Source: Kuschelorhynchus macadamiae
Taxonomy: Eukaryota; Arthropoda; Insecta; Coleoptera; Curculionidae
Length of the DNA stretch: 64,000 bases
NCBI GenBank assembly: GCA_030620095.1
Contig: JAUTXW010000064.1
Span: forward strand, 504,501 to 568,500
Direction: 5' to 3'
Shown: one piece after another, positions 23,382 to 35,581 of the stretch
How positions within the stretch are numbered: the stretch's first letter is position 1
Layout: every line of letters begins with the position of its first letter
The notes under the pieces: generated by a model
What the model was told of the DNA's origin: nothing
Database searches by the model: none
The model's input: only the letters and a program-made list of their open reading frames with translations
Made by a program: the position numbers and the translations under genes

Positions 23382-24261
23382 CTAGTCAATTTTATTACTA
23401 ATAGCCTCATCTATATGTCCTTTTGCGACAATTGAACTTTTCCAACCTCCGTGACGTTTAAGTTGGATTAAATGTACGCCTCCAGAGTAGCCGATGTTCG
23501 CCTAAAGCAGTGGCCAGTATATAATTCGGAGTTCGATAATTTTAAATCTGTAGCGATCTCCGTGGGAATCTTGGCAATAGAACTAATTATGACAACTCCC
23601 TTATACATATTTAAGAAAAAATTGATGTGAGGTCGCTTTTATTGGCCGTAAGTTGCAGTATTTCCTATAGAACGACACATAATTTATTGAGTCATCAGTA
23701 TTAGTCAGTGTAAAAATACGGCTTTTTTTCGTCTTCGAATGTGGAATTTGAACAACAAGCATTAAGTCTTTATCCCTAATGTCGTCGACAGTCATTTTAA
23801 GGAGTCCGTCTCGACGAGAGCCTCCAGAAACATTTTTTTAATAGGTAATACTCATTAGGCGCTTCGTAAGAACTTTATTATGTTTTCTTGAGTGAAAATT
23901 TCAGATTTTTTGGCTTTGTAGCCATCACTCTGCCGTTTTAAATATGCAAAAAGTTTCTTAAGCTGTTTTATATCGATATTATCATGTACGGATATTATCG
24001 AATATAACACTGAATAAATCAACCCAACACCAAAGCGAAGGTGGTTTCATTACCTCTTTATCCTCTTTCCGATAAATACGCAAGCAAGAAATTTTCAGAG
24101 AGCCTCATAACAGTCTTTTCATTGCACCAGCTTTTGAACAAGTGGTATTGTTTTTCATATTTACTTCTGAACTTCTCTGGTAGTAAATTTAAAGTAACAA
24201 ATTTGGCTGCTTCAGAAATATCAGGCCGAGTACCAGAACAATAATTACTTTCGCTCTCCAT
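23382..24261 (-). pseudogene. Crypton-like tyrosine recombinase (DNA transposon), frameshifted
   Basis: Minus-strand frames in correct order rebuild the outline of a tyrosine recombinase of the Crypton / KIAA1958-like type. From an ATG at 24261 comes LLPEKFRSKYEKQYHLFKSW, then SENFLLAYLSE, the N-terminal SAM-like domain. Next come DNIDIKQLKKLFAYLKRQSD and GYKAKKSEIFTQENIIKFL. The catalytic part gives MTVDDIRDKDL, VVQIPHSKTKKSRIF and KYCNLRPIKA. The last part is YTGHCFRRTSA, the HxxR box, and, one frame over, LKRHGGWKSS with the second His/Trp. The frame ends at a TAG at 23382-23384. Several frameshifts and stops separate these blocks, and the segment with the first catalytic Arg (usually GxCRRxEL) is largely lost: only GGSRRDGLLK remains before MTVDD. 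The protein would insert DNA by tyrosine recombination. Family membership is clear; activity is excluded. Confidence 0.85.
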
Positions 24262-24334
24262 AATTATTAAATAATTATGGATATACAATAATCATTTTCG
24301 CTCTCCATAACTATTAAATAATTACGGGTATATA
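24241..24334. repeat. Two-copy 47-bp tandem repeat
   Basis: The sequence around TTTCGCTCTCCATAA and the following AT palindrome occurs at 24241-24287 and again at 24288-24334 with few changes. It overlaps the presumed start codon of the Crypton-like frame, so the upstream copy may be part of its promoter or terminal region. Confidence 0.8.
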
Positions 24335-24420
24335 AAATAACTCTTAATTGACACAATTTTAATTACCGCGTATAACGTCGCCGAGTCAGTGAGCGAACGA
24401 TTGTCTTTGTTTTCGGTTGC

Positions 24421-24607
24421 CATGGCGTTTATTCATGCCACGCTCGACGGAAAAACTGCGAATTTTCTTCATCATGTATGCTTAAGAGCGCAAAATATGG
24501 ATGCTGCTGCATTCATCGATTTGGGGATTTCATTTGAATTTAATATTAAGGATTTTGGCAAAATAAAACTATGGAAAGAAATTCTGCATCTCCTACAATC
24601 AAGATAA
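24421..24607 (+). CDS. Small open frame of unknown function, divergent from the Crypton-like remnant
   Basis: From an ATG in good animal context (TTGCCATGG) a 62-codon frame reads MAFIHATLDGKTANFLHHVC and ends HLLQSR. Its GC content is higher than that of the flanks. It begins about 160 bp from the divergent recombinase start. I recognise no domain, signal peptide or membrane segment. It could be the first exon or leader of the Crypton-type element's other strand, a host exon, or chance. Confidence 0.2.
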
Positions 24608-24619
24608 AAATTTTAAATT

Positions 24620-25815
24620 TTTTGAAAAAGTCGTTCCACGGGGAAAAGTTTAAAAATATTTAGTTAAACATAGTAATCTGTATCTTTACGAACAATGATT
24701 TAAATGATATTTTTAACATCCATAATTTCTCTGCACCCTGACAAGACGTCCTTGTCGTAGGAGATTTAAAATAAAACACGAGCAATTTCAAAAGCATTTA
24801 TTTTTAGGGAGGAGTCTTATTGTCGTGACCAGACGTTTTTTTGTTGTGCAGTTATAAGAATCAGTATACCTGTAGATAATTTGTGTGTATTAGGATATAA
24901 TTTGCTGCATATTGTTTTGAGAAGTATAATAGTAGCAATTTTCTTTTTTCTATAAGTATTTCCATACAATAGGTTTTTATTTTTATTAATAGACTATTAT
25001 TACATTTTAACTGATTTTCATATATGATAAAAGTATTTTTTAACACATTTAATTCATTCTTTATTTATTGCTATACGATCTAGTTAAGTACTTTTATTCA
25101 GAACGCGAGATAAAGAAAATAATAAGAAACTTACATCTTATTTTCTCTGGTGGTGATTAAGTTGTTAAGCATCCTAAACAGTTCCATATATTTTCCTTAA
25201 GTTAAATGGTTAAGCCATGATAATTTAAAATATTTAAAAGCTCATCGTTTTTAACCTAGAACTATCAACATGACTTTCTATTATTTAAGATTGCTAGGTG
25301 AATGGGGAATATCAATTTTTTATCTAACGTATAGATAAAGAGAACTATTCCACTCATAGTCTTAAAATAAAGCAATAATCCTATAAATAAGAATTATTCA
25401 AATTATCACGTTTTACTATTCTGCCTAATATTTAACAACAAATATAACTATTCATTGCCTAAATACAGGAACTTTTTGCTTTTTTTTATTTCATTTTGTA
25501 GTTTTAATTTTGGATGATAAGACGACAAGGGGTCTTACCTATAATCATTTTGATGCTTTAGTTTGGTTAATAATGATTTTCCTTGAATGAATGAAATATA
25601 CGTATATAGAGACCAAAAAGGGAGAACACCATGAAAAACTTTGATATTTTAGTAGTTTACAAAACAAGAGATTTATGACCGAAAAGTTATATATCAAACA
25701 GCCACAGGAGGATTTATAAAATACAAACGGGGAAATATCTTTCTTCAGATCCATTTATCGTAACTAATGGGCATTTCTTAAAGAAACTTAATTCTGGGAT
25801 ATTATTCTGGATAAT
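24620..25815. other. AT-rich stretch without a recognisable gene
   Basis: No conserved motif seen on either strand; open frames are short and low in complexity. Confidence 0.45.
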
Positions 25816-25817
25816 GT

Positions 25818-26171
25818 CACATGGCCGTAATAATGTCAGGCACCTGATAGCAACCGTTAGAGTCTGCTAATTTTTTTGAACTATTTACCAAATGGAATTA
25901 GTTTCTTACACTTAGGGTTGGCATCTTGTAGGGCGTATTCTCGGGAAAATCACATTAAGGACATTTTCCCCCAAGCCCCCTGATTGGTCAATTTCACATG
26001 ACGGTAATAATGTCAGGCACCTGATAGCAACCGCTAGAGGCTACTTATTTTTTTGAACGATCACCAAATGGAATTGGTTTCTTGCACTTAGGGTTAGCAT
26101 CTTGTAGGGAGAATTCTCGAGAAAATCACCTTAAGTACATTTCCTCCTAAGCTCCCTGATTGGTCAATTAA
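25818..26171. repeat. Tandem duplication, two units of about 177 bp
   Basis: Unit 1 (25818-25994) and unit 2 (25995-26171) share long blocks, for example TAATAATGTCAGGCACCTGA, CACTTAGGGTT(G/A)GCATCTTG and CTGATTGGTCAATT. Divergence is roughly a tenth. No coding frame. The surrounding sequence has no further copy in the window. Confidence 0.9.
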
Positions 26172-26414
26172 CATTGAAAAGGGCATATTATCTAAACAAA
26201 TTTAAACGAGGTAGGCCCAAACCATTTACACTAGGTAATATCGATTTCAAGGAATTCAGTTAATTTTTTTAATGATCGCGAATACACAGACCCCTTGTGG
26301 AAACAGAAGAATCACTACATCTTAGAAGTAAATCGAATTTTAGCAACCTGCTTCCGAAAATCCTTTATTGTAAATCTAGTGAAACTCGGTGAAAACGATA
26401 CAGACTAAAAAACT

Positions 26415-26890
26415 AATATAACGAGACTAGTTAGACAGGGAGATAATATTATAATATTTATCCTAGCACTGGAGGATATTTTCAAGAAGCTCATTTGGGG
26501 CGGAAGAACCATTAAGATTGATAAATCGCACTCAAGTTATCTGCACTTTGCTGATGACATCTTATAATGTCTAAAAACATAAACGAATTAAAGATTTGCC
26601 AAAGAAATATGCACTCTAAATATATTTCGACACAAATCAGAAACCACGAGACTAATTAGGTTCACATAGGTTCATCTGATCTGAAAGGAGAGGAGCGAGT
26701 CTTGGAAAGAAGTGTAGCTGGAATCAATCTAAGTGATGGGATACTAAACTAGAAAATAAGAAGTCGAAAATGGGATAATACCGAAAAATGGGACGAGGTA
26801 GATCGACGACATCCGTAAGATTGCTGTTAAATAATGGTACAAAATAGTTCAAAATAGGGATGAATGGAAACCGTTGGAGTGTGTGCGTGT
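26415..26890 (+). pseudogene. RTE-clade LINE reverse transcriptase fragment
   Basis: Plus-strand translation gives VRQGDNIIIFILALEDIFKK followed by LIWGGRTIKI and YLHFADDIL. This matches the RTE pattern (G)VRQGDTxSPKLFxxxLExxFKxLxW...GIxIxG...LRFADDIVL; motif C is FADD. After stops and a deletion the C-terminal signature follows. RVLERSVAGINLSD (family RAMERxMLGxxLRD) is at about 26695. IDDIRKIAVK, then WYKIVQNRDEWKPLE (family RWxDDIRKIAGxxWxxxAQxRxEWKxLGEAYVQ), runs to about 26870. The endonuclease and the first half of the RT are absent. Several stops and frameshifts show long inactivity. Confidence 0.8.
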
Positions 26891-27254
26891 ATTTTGAGAA
26901 GTTTCTTCAAATTAAAAACCACTTAATCTAAACCGCAGCAAAGATTTTCAGACTTTTCTATTATTAACATAGCACAAAAATTAACTGACGTAGCTGACGT
27001 AGCTGCTGATTTTGCTTTAATGAATGCAAGGAATAGTTTTTGTAGCTCAGGTTTTTTTTTAATAGCAAAAATAGCGTTTATATTAGCTGTGCCATTATTA
27101 TTATTTTTATTTAAATATTTAGTTTGTGCCTTTTTATGAATCGCATTATATACATGACGACCACCCCGGGAAATGTAATATTTTTGAGATCTGCAAATAC
27201 ATTTGATTTTACTATAAACACTGTGGACATTAAATATATTTAGTATAAAAAATA

Positions 27255-27780
27255 AATTATTTCGAGCGATGAGTATAATTTTTCTAATAGGTTAAATTCA
27301 AATAATATGAACTACTGGTCGCAAGAAAATTTATTTCTCAATGTTCCTTACTATAAACGTCTGGTGTGGATTGATAGGAAGCAGAATAATCGGACCTGTA
27401 TTTTACAATGATACTTTGACGGGGATGACGTATAATATCTTGTGCGTTGGAAGAATATTTGGACAATCTTAACTTGTCGGCACGCGGTCAAGTCTATTTT
27501 CAACAAGATGGAGCACCCCCGCATAACATTCATGTAGTAACATGTTTTAAAGCAGGTAGTTAGCAACAAACGGTCCAGTCAGTTGGTCTCCGAGATCATC
27601 TGACTTGACCCCTTTAGATTTCCACTTCTGAGGTTACGTCAAGAATGAAGTTTATAAATAAAATGCGAATTTAGAAGAACTTTAAGATAGTATCAGAGGA
27701 ATAGGAGCATCTATCGATGGTAGAAGATGTAAGATGGAAGATTTAATGTAGACGGTTTTTAGCTAGGTGATTCAGTTTAT
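27255..27780 (+). pseudogene. Tc1/mariner-superfamily transposase, catalytic half, frameshifted
   Basis: The plus strand begins with SSDEYNFSN, the region of the first catalytic Asp. NNMNYWSQEN follows, matching the (H)YWSxENP pattern, and then VW and a G/D-rich stretch. The second catalytic motif is clear, YFQQDGAPPHN near 27500. After shifts there is VGLRDHLT and then PLDFH (family WPPRSPDLxPLDFFLWG), where the third Asp lies. Downstream frames near 27660-27740 retain a LRRCI-like helix. The N-terminal helix-turn-helix half is missing. An antisense frame at 27351-27569 is only a shadow. Confidence 0.8.
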
Positions 27781-27789
27781 TAATTGTAA

Positions 27790-29960
27790 CGAAATAATGT
27801 TTGCCTCAAAATGTAAGTATTGTATGTAAGTAAGTATTTCTTATTTTGGAATTTCACAGTCGACTTGACTGAAAGTAAAATATGCTTGTAAATCTGTTAT
27901 TTTAATTTTAGGTAAAAAGTGCATATGGATTTTTGTCTTGCATCGACTTGTGAATAAATATACAGGTTGTACCATAAAAACCTAATCTTTTCTAAATATA
28001 TCAAAAAATGCGATGGTTAATTGTTTTTCTATTTTTCTCATGTTAATCTGCGTAAAAATGCAATTAGTTTGCTAATTTGACCGACCCGCGTCTTAGACTT
28101 GGAATGTAGGGGTTTATTACTCAAATTTAAAAGAAATCAAGATATCGGGTTAAAAAGTGCGAACTTTGCTATTTATTAACCGTTTTGTCGCAAATTGAAT
28201 TTAAGGTGTTTAAGGTCGATCAACATAATTTTTTACTGGCATTAAAAAAATATCAGTCCAAAATAGCGAAAATTTCTTGTTTTTGGAACGTTTCGTCTTT
28301 GATTAGAGAATTACAGATTTCTAATGGAACTTTACACACTAGTTAGTGTAAAGTTAATAATTTTTTCTACAAGCGTGCGTAAAGTTGCTACTTTTTACAC
28401 GTATTTAGTTTCCAGACGCGATTATCATCCGCACACATGACAGATTTTCATGCGCGTTTACTTTTTAAACGTCATTACTTTCAGCACGTATATAAAAATA
28501 TATATATAATAAAACTTTGGACACTGACCTTAAAACAAAAATAATCAAATCTTTTTACGAAAATAAAAAAGCACTAAAGCGTGAAATACAATGCAAATTA
28601 CATCATTCATTTCCGTCCATTTACGTCAAACTTTATTTTTGTATGTGTATTTTTCGGTGTTTTGTTGGATACTTTTTTGAAATATAAGTTATAAACGATT
28701 ATATTTAGTTCCAACGTCAAAATTATCATCCATTTACCTAATACAAATGTGTACTTCCTTTTGAATTTCGTTTTTGTAGGATAGTTTTTACGTTAAATGT
28801 TTGTGTTCCAAGCGTAACTAAACTAATAGGAAGACCAAAAAGTATTAACGAACGTCGACGCCTAGTTTCAGGTGATCAGAAAAACTGTGGGGGTTGTTGA
28901 CCTTGAAGTAAAAAAATATCAACCAAACCAAACGAAGCACTAAAAAACACTAACAAATGAGGTTAAATTTAAGCGAATCGGAAATATTTTGGGGACTAAC
29001 TTCACGGATCTGGACGCTGGTCCACATTAGATGAAACAACTGAAGCATGTCAAGGGAAATATGATAAAGATCGGCAGCGTTGCACCCGTGTTATAAAGAC
29101 ACGAACAGAAACCGAAAAGGTGCAACAACCAAGCTCTCCGTTTAAATATTCGATAATCGTGTAACAACGACCAGAGCTTTTGGTCTTCCATAAGCAGGTA
29201 CGAAACAAACAAAACCCGTTTTGTTGTCAAGACGGTATATATAGGTATCTATATATAGAGTAAGGTAATTGCTCGTTTTATACGTCTTGTGTGCATCAAG
29301 TTCAGCTCTCTGAACGTTTTAGGGCTTAAATGTTTCTTATCTTGAAATGTCTGAATCATTTGAACTGTTGATTATTTAAACTCCCTAGGCGCCTTAAAAT
29401 ATTGGTTAATTAGCAAATATTGGATTTAAAACATTAGAACTAGGCAAAACAAAAATACAGATTGCTATAAGAAGCTCACAATTTACATGTTTATTTTATT
29501 CAGGCGTCTCAAGTATAAAATTGAAACTATGCCTACTTATGTATGCAAACAAACCTATATCATTTTTTTTTAAAATTAACCCGTAACTACAGACGCGGGG
29601 TCGTTTTGACCCTTTGGTAGTCCCAATTAGTGATTTTCCGTCGCAAATACTGTGGACGTGGTCGGGAACCTTGGTACATTTTCGCCGATCAAAATTGAAC
29701 AAAAAGCATGAAATTTGTAACAGTAATGCGAAAAACTCATTTTTATCACAATTTTAATCCTTGACGCGGATCAAAATGACTTTACACTGTACTATAAAGT
29801 GACAATTAATGTATTTGTAAAACCAATTGGACGTTTTTTGGTTTTGCTTTTCTGACACTAGGATTATCACATATTTGTACAAAAAAAAAAATCGAAGACA
29901 TTTTTGTCAACTATATCTGTCTAATTGTAAAACTCTTGAAATTGTGCAAAAAATATTTGA
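27790..29960. other. No gene recognised
   Basis: This AT-rich stretch contains an inverted repeat near 28327-28356 (arms AACTTTACAC...TA / TAGTGTAAAGTT) with related GTAAAGT motifs around it, possibly a MITE end. A GACGCGG(G/A)TC(G/A)TTTTGA-like pair near 29595 and 29765 is in inverted arrangement, possibly another short DNA transposon. No protein motif was found. Confidence 0.35.
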
Positions 29961-29964
29961 AAAT

Positions 29965-30470
29965 ATCTTCATACTTCCCTCATAAGAGGGCACCCCCGAG
30001 GTTATTGCAGATCTGTTTTAGGATCCCTACATGGGCCCAAAAACATGTTCCATTTCCATCAGTCTGTCATTCTGTCTCAAAAACAACGTATCCAATTGAC
30101 TTCAAATTTTGGTCAAAAATCAAGGGTCATATGGTTATATTTTGCTAAAAATCTGATATGGCGGAACAAAATGACGGCCTTACAAACGATAAAAAAATCA
30201 CTATTAATATGATTATATAATACTATATATACTTATCCAATATATTAAAAAATAACTGATAAAAGTTTTCTACAACGCTATTACTTATAACTATACGCAA
30301 AAAACAACTACATATCCAATTGACTTTTCACAAAAAAACATGTGTTAAACAGGAATAGACTGGTAACTTTTTAGTTGAAATCTTATATGGCAAAAGAAAA
30401 TGGCGGCCTAATAAAATGTTTAATATTCGATAAAATTCTACTTCCTGGAATAAAGCCTTTTTATGGAAGA
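29965..30470 (+). repeat. Dispersed copy of the 57-59 kb repeat family
   Basis: It shares the order of motifs with the array at 57.1-59.1 kb: CTTCCCTC, GTTATTGCAGATC, TTTTAGGATCCCT, AACATGTT, a CAGTCTGTC-type block, then ATTGACTTCAAATTTTGG, AAGGGTCATATGG, ATATGGCGGAACAAAATG and GCGGCCTAATAAAATG. It is noncoding, and the copy is diverged. Confidence 0.75.
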
Positions 30471-30474
30471 AGAT

Positions 30475-32030
30475 AATAAAGGATAAAATTTATTTTTTGT
30501 AAACTACGTAAGTAATACTATGAGAAATAAATAAATAATAAAATATAATAATAAATTAAAAAAATAATATATAAATTACAGTTTACATATAGCATGTGTA
30601 TAAAATTATTACCAAATAAATATATGCACGTAGCAGACTGTATTGTAAGAAGTGGAATTCTATACGAGACAAGTTGTGGGAAAAGGTGAATTTACCGATA
30701 TTTTTGAAATACTTCAATTTGTCTGAACAAAACTAACAGGGATTTAACAAAATGTTTCTAGATTGCTATATATTCTCTTCGAAAAAAAAAAATGTTTTTA
30801 AAATTTTATTATTTAGTCTCAAAATTCTGTTTCAAATTTTTGAAGAACAGAGAGAGATAACATTGATTCAGTTATTTTTCAAAAAGTATCACTTTTTGGC
30901 ATACTATCTGGATCCTATCAGAAATAAAATGGGTACCCTCTATCAAATAAAAAGATATTGCTGGTAAACTTTTTCCAAACACAGAATTATTACCATTAAT
31001 ATTCAAGTTAGAAGCCAAATCACGCCTCTTTTCGAAAACCATGTCTTCTAGCGAAGTATTACATGTGACCGCACTAAAGCGGTGGAGATCTCAAGTCATT
31101 CCAGAAATCAATAATTATTCCCATTATATGTGCATCTTCTTCCGATTTGGAAAGAATTTTTTCTACATATGGATTTGTTCATTTTGATATCAGAAACGGA
31201 CTTGGAGATGAAAATAGTATTAGCATACTTGTTTTTGTATTTAATATTATGTAATGTTACATTAGACACTTAGCTGTTTTGACTTTTGTAATGTTTTAGT
31301 TAGTTTTATTGAAAGCATTTTCAAAATGTTTTTATTTAAGATAAAAATATAATACCTAGTATATTTATAATCAGCAAGAAGAGACTCATGTATCCAAACA
31401 ATATTAACATCCTGTACAAATGCAAATAAATGACTAACTGCAGGTACAAAAGTAAATAAATAAATAAAATAAAAGTGAATCAATACGTATTCCAAAACGT
31501 CAGCAAGATATGAAGATATTTATTCACTAAAGTATTAGAATTACATTAGGAACACCCTGTATTTACGATAACGCACTGTTCGGAATACCTACGTGTCGAA
31601 AACATTGTGGTCCGTATTATCATTAACGTAATATGTCTTTTATCTTGGCTACAATATTCAAAAATAAATACGTAGACATTCTAACCTTTATTTGACCTTG
31701 AGGAATGAAATAAATAATTCCTACAAATGTGAAATGTTCCACACACAATAAAACTATACGAAATAAATAATTGTGTTTAATCAAATAAGGACAACTCTAC
31801 TTTTTTAGATCGGCCAGTACCGTTTTAAATATTTAGTTAATCGTTTTCAAATTGTAACATGAAGTTTAAATGCATGATAATTTCCATAAGTAGGAATAGT
31901 GTTTGCTTGTGTAAACAGAATTTAAAAAAAAAACAGGTATTAGGAAATTGGGCTTTGCCAAATAAATTAGGATAAAATGTTTTTTTCATTACATACAAAT
32001 TCAAAGATATTAATTATATGGCAATGTGGG

Positions 32031-32087
<57 letters not shown>

Positions 32088-33600
32088 CTTTTTGCTTACA
32101 GATATCTTTACCGGCTTGCATTGAATTTGAAAATATAAAAGTTTAAAATCCACAAATACTGATTTATGTATTGACATAGGCGTTGGCATCGCACTAACTC
32201 CCCAGTTCCAAGTTAACTCACATTAAAAAAGTTATTATTGAAAATAACATTACAAACAATATCGATTTCACACCAATGACAAAAATTATGCGTTGAAGGT
32301 ATCTATAAAGAGACTGTCTAACATGACCAAAAATCTTTTACCTCCATTACCAATATTTTATAACTATTATATTCATTTCGAATAGTATCAATTTTATTTT
32401 TCTAAGTCATGGAACTCTGGTAATGACGAAAACCTCCGCTAAAGCCTCAAGCTAGATAGAATAAATAAAGAATAAATAAATACAAATTACTGCATAAAAC
32501 TAATAAAACTCCTCTATATTCCCAACCCCAAGAACCATGATTCCATAGTCTCCCTTATAATATATATTAACGGCAAAAGTCAAAAAGTTAACTTGCCTTC
32601 GCTGACATCCACTATCTAGAAAGAAATGTTAACCATCAAGAGAATTTTATTACAGTAGTGAAAGGAAAGTTTCATTATGAAGTTCCAGGTAATTCGCTAA
32701 AAAATTAGTTAAATCCCTTTTAACGAGACTATTAATGAAACTTTCTTGTCATATAGAAAATTGAAATAAATTACAATTTTTAGAACATTATAAGGTTATT
32801 ACCAACTATGTATTTACATAAACTGTGTCATCTGTGTGTAGCGAAATCGGGAGCGAAATTCTTTACGAGGGAAGTTCCGGGTAAAGGCCAATTTGTCGAT
32901 GTTTTTCTAGTCAATTTCGAATACAGTAAAATTTAATCTTGTACATTTAAACAAACATAACGCAATAATCTTAAGTGTTGCTTTATTTTAAAATAACGTG
33001 TTTTTATATATTGCCAAGTACAAAGCTGCACAGTTTGCATATTTGATTTTTTATTATTGTTAGTTATACGTTATTGATATAATAAAATTGTTCCGTAGGA
33101 GTCGTTCTCATATGCGATATTATACTACTATATTCGTTGCTTATTTGTCTGTAATATTGAAGGATGTCTGTTGAATCACTATGCCTATTGTGTTCATAGG
33201 ATTTAAAGAATTCGAAAAAAAAACATAGAAATATATACAACAGACTAAACCTGGAATGGATTCGGGTCACGCAAGACAGCAGTGTAATGAGAGGGCACAC
33301 AAAAGGCTTAGGAACAATAGCGCCATTTGGACTAGAGCCGATCTGCGTATTATTCCAAAGCTCTATAAGGTCACCCCACAAGACTATATGTGGAAGTATC
33401 CAAAAAAAAAATGGTGTCGACTAATCTATACAGTTGGATAGTTCAACGCTCCTTGTCCAAAACTCAAATTTACCGCAGACCTTCTAAGCCACAATCGGGG
33501 AGTTAATGAAAGATGAAACGCATGTACAAAATGCGATTGAGAGAAAATGATCTAAACAGACTATCAGGGAGAATACTGTGTGAAGTATTGAATACGCTAC
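30475..33600. other. No gene recognised; contains one short (TA)n
   Basis: Mostly AT-rich. Near 31548 there is ACACCCTGTATT, the complement of the ACAGGGTGT end motif seen at 3308 and 59625. Around 33064-33381 a minus-strand frame of 105 codons is open but carries no motif I recognise. Confidence 0.4.
32032..32085. repeat. (TA)n microsatellite
   Basis: Pure TA/AT run of about 54 bp. Confidence 0.97.
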
Positions 33601-33604
33601 GCTT

Positions 33605-34015
33605 TTTACAGCTTTAAGACGAAATGTCCAGTGCTGAAAAATACAAAGAGCAATCCAAACTTTGGAGTCTTACAAGTAGAACAGGGCTGAAATGACCCTC
33701 ATACCTAGGGAAAAATAGAACTTATTAGTCTGGAAAGATTCTTTACAGCTTTAATACGAAATGTCCAACGCTGGAAGATATACAGAGCAGTGTCCAAACT
33801 TTGAACATGATTGAGAAGATCTTCACACATAGGGAGAATTAGAACTTATAAGTCTGCAAAGGCTTTTTACAGCTTGAAGACGAAATGTCCAACTCTGAAA
33901 GATATATATAGCAATCAGGGTTCAAACTTTGGAGCCTTATAAGTAAGACAGGACTGAAATAAGCTTCACACCTAGGGAAAATTAGAACTTATATGTATGC
34001 AAAGGTTGTTATGGA
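33605..34015 (+). repeat. Tandem repeat, three units of about 120-145 bp
   Basis: The block TTACAGCTTnAAnACGAAATG followed by TCCA(A/G)(C/T)(G/T)CTG is found near 33607, 33743 and 33867. Each is followed by CCAAACTTTG or TTCAAACTTTG, a CAnACnTAGGGA(A/G)AA block and AGAACTTAT. Units differ by indels. No coding frame crosses the units. Confidence 0.8.
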
Positions 34016-34419
34016 CTAGGTTCATTGCTAATCTCAACGTATAATACCGTTCTTCGAGTCTATCCATCCCAGTCCTGGAAGGGAACTGTTAATGTCTATG
34101 GTTTAAAATTGAAAAAACATTCAAAATATTGGACGTTATATAAATTTCTTTCTCTAAATTCAAGATTAAATTTAACTTAACTAAAAACAAATAAATAATT
34201 CTATATAACTAGGGAATATTCGCTCCTTTTATATATTATAATTGGAATTCAGGACTTCCAAATAGGAAACATTCTTTGAGACTTTTTCAGCAGCCCTATT
34301 AAATAAATGGTAAACAAAAAATACCTGCCTGGATCCTACAGTTGTGGAGAAAGATAGTGATATTAGCGAATACATTCAATCGTGCAAACAGTCCTTAACC
34401 GCTTGTAGATTTGGCAACG

Positions 34420-34660
34420 TAGTCACCGCAAAATGATATCAATCCGAACTCGGCCGAAAAGTGACGGGATACGATGCGACGAGACTATATCGCAGCAGGA
34501 AAAACAAGCTCCATTTCCAGATCGTCTGGCAGCGTGAAATCGATGAGTTGCCAACAGTAGGTCAAGTCGAGGATCGCAGGAGGCGGCGGCGCCGCCGCAT
34601 GAATGCCATGCGGTGATACGCGATGTTGCCAAAATTTGACGGTGCATGGGCGATTAGAGC
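34420..34660. other. CpG-rich island
   Basis: This 240-bp GC-rich patch in AT-rich DNA is centred on a GGCGGCGGCGCCGCCGC palindrome at about 34583. The minus strand is open for 74 codons (34647-34423, starting with MHRQILATS) without a recognised domain. Candidates are a 5' exon or promoter of a host gene, or an old GC-rich insertion. Confidence 0.35.
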
Positions 34661-34664
34661 GACT

Positions 34665-34982
34665 TCAGGGCACCGACAAATATTGGTCCTAGTTTTATAG
34701 TCAAATAGACGGCTAAAAGGTTACTCTCTGAACTAAAATAGAAAAATAGGCGAGGGCTATCCAATAATGTTCATCTACTAGATTGAAATATTTAGCAGTA
34801 ACTAGGTACAAAACTTTGCAGATCAGATAAAAATAAACAGTAACCCATAAGTGTCTGGATACATTTTATAAATATGACAAGGTATATATTTTATTATTTT
34901 TATGAGAAAATAGGAAAAATTGTAGAAATATTTGGAGCAGCAATGCTATAGCTAAATTTTACTATTTCGATTCAATATTTGA

Positions 34983-35040
<58 letters not shown>

Positions 35041-35580
35041 TATATAATGTATATAAAAAATATATTAGATTTGATCCATACTTAACTATTATGATAAAAT
35101 TTGACCCGATAAGGCCCAAGGAGTCATGTTTGACAGGACTCGCCTATTTATTATTTTTATTATAATTTCGTTTATTTGGTAACACAATTCGGCATGGAAT
35201 ATATGTTTAGAACTTTACAAAATTGGGACAGGATCCGTGAAATGTATCCTAGTTATTTATCTATATTGATTTATACTGACCCTAAAATCATTTAGGGTGA
35301 TATACGCAAATTTCTGAACCCATGCAGGGTTAAAAGTCCGCTTTGTTAAAATGTTTTTTTCTGACCTTGCGTCGGCACATTGAAACATAAGTATTTTAAA
35401 AAAATCATTTTTTCTAAACTCGATTTTACTCAATTTCTCGACCAAGAACAAAAAACTGTAAATCTTTGTCTTGCAGCAAAAATATGGAGCTTTTAATCTG
35501 CTCAATCGTTTCTATTCTAGGAGGTTCGGTACCGGCTTACTAAGACGATTCTAAACATATATACATATGCTAAAATAGTA
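34665..35580. other. No gene recognised; contains (TA)n at 34989-35038
   Basis: AT-rich sequence with a pure TA run of about 50 bp. No protein or RNA motif was seen. Confidence 0.5.
34989..35038. repeat. (TA)n microsatellite
   Basis: Pure TA run of about 50 bp followed by an irregular TATATAATGTATATA tail. Confidence 0.97.
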
Positions 35581-35581
35581 A

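Noticed and set aside
26550..26556. CTGATGA as a ribozyme core
   Set aside because: It encodes the FADD motif of the RTE reverse transcriptase and lacks the GAAA partner and stems.
27351..27569. 72-codon minus-strand frame
   Set aside because: Antisense shadow of the mariner fragment that contains the QQDGAPPH motif on the plus strand.
29027..29230. Minus-strand 67-codon frame
   Set aside because: No motif, and composition equals that of the antisense of a K/R-rich stretch; not supported.
33064..33381. 105-codon minus-strand frame as a transposon or host gene
   Set aside because: I tried to match it to RNase H and RT tails and found no convincing motif.
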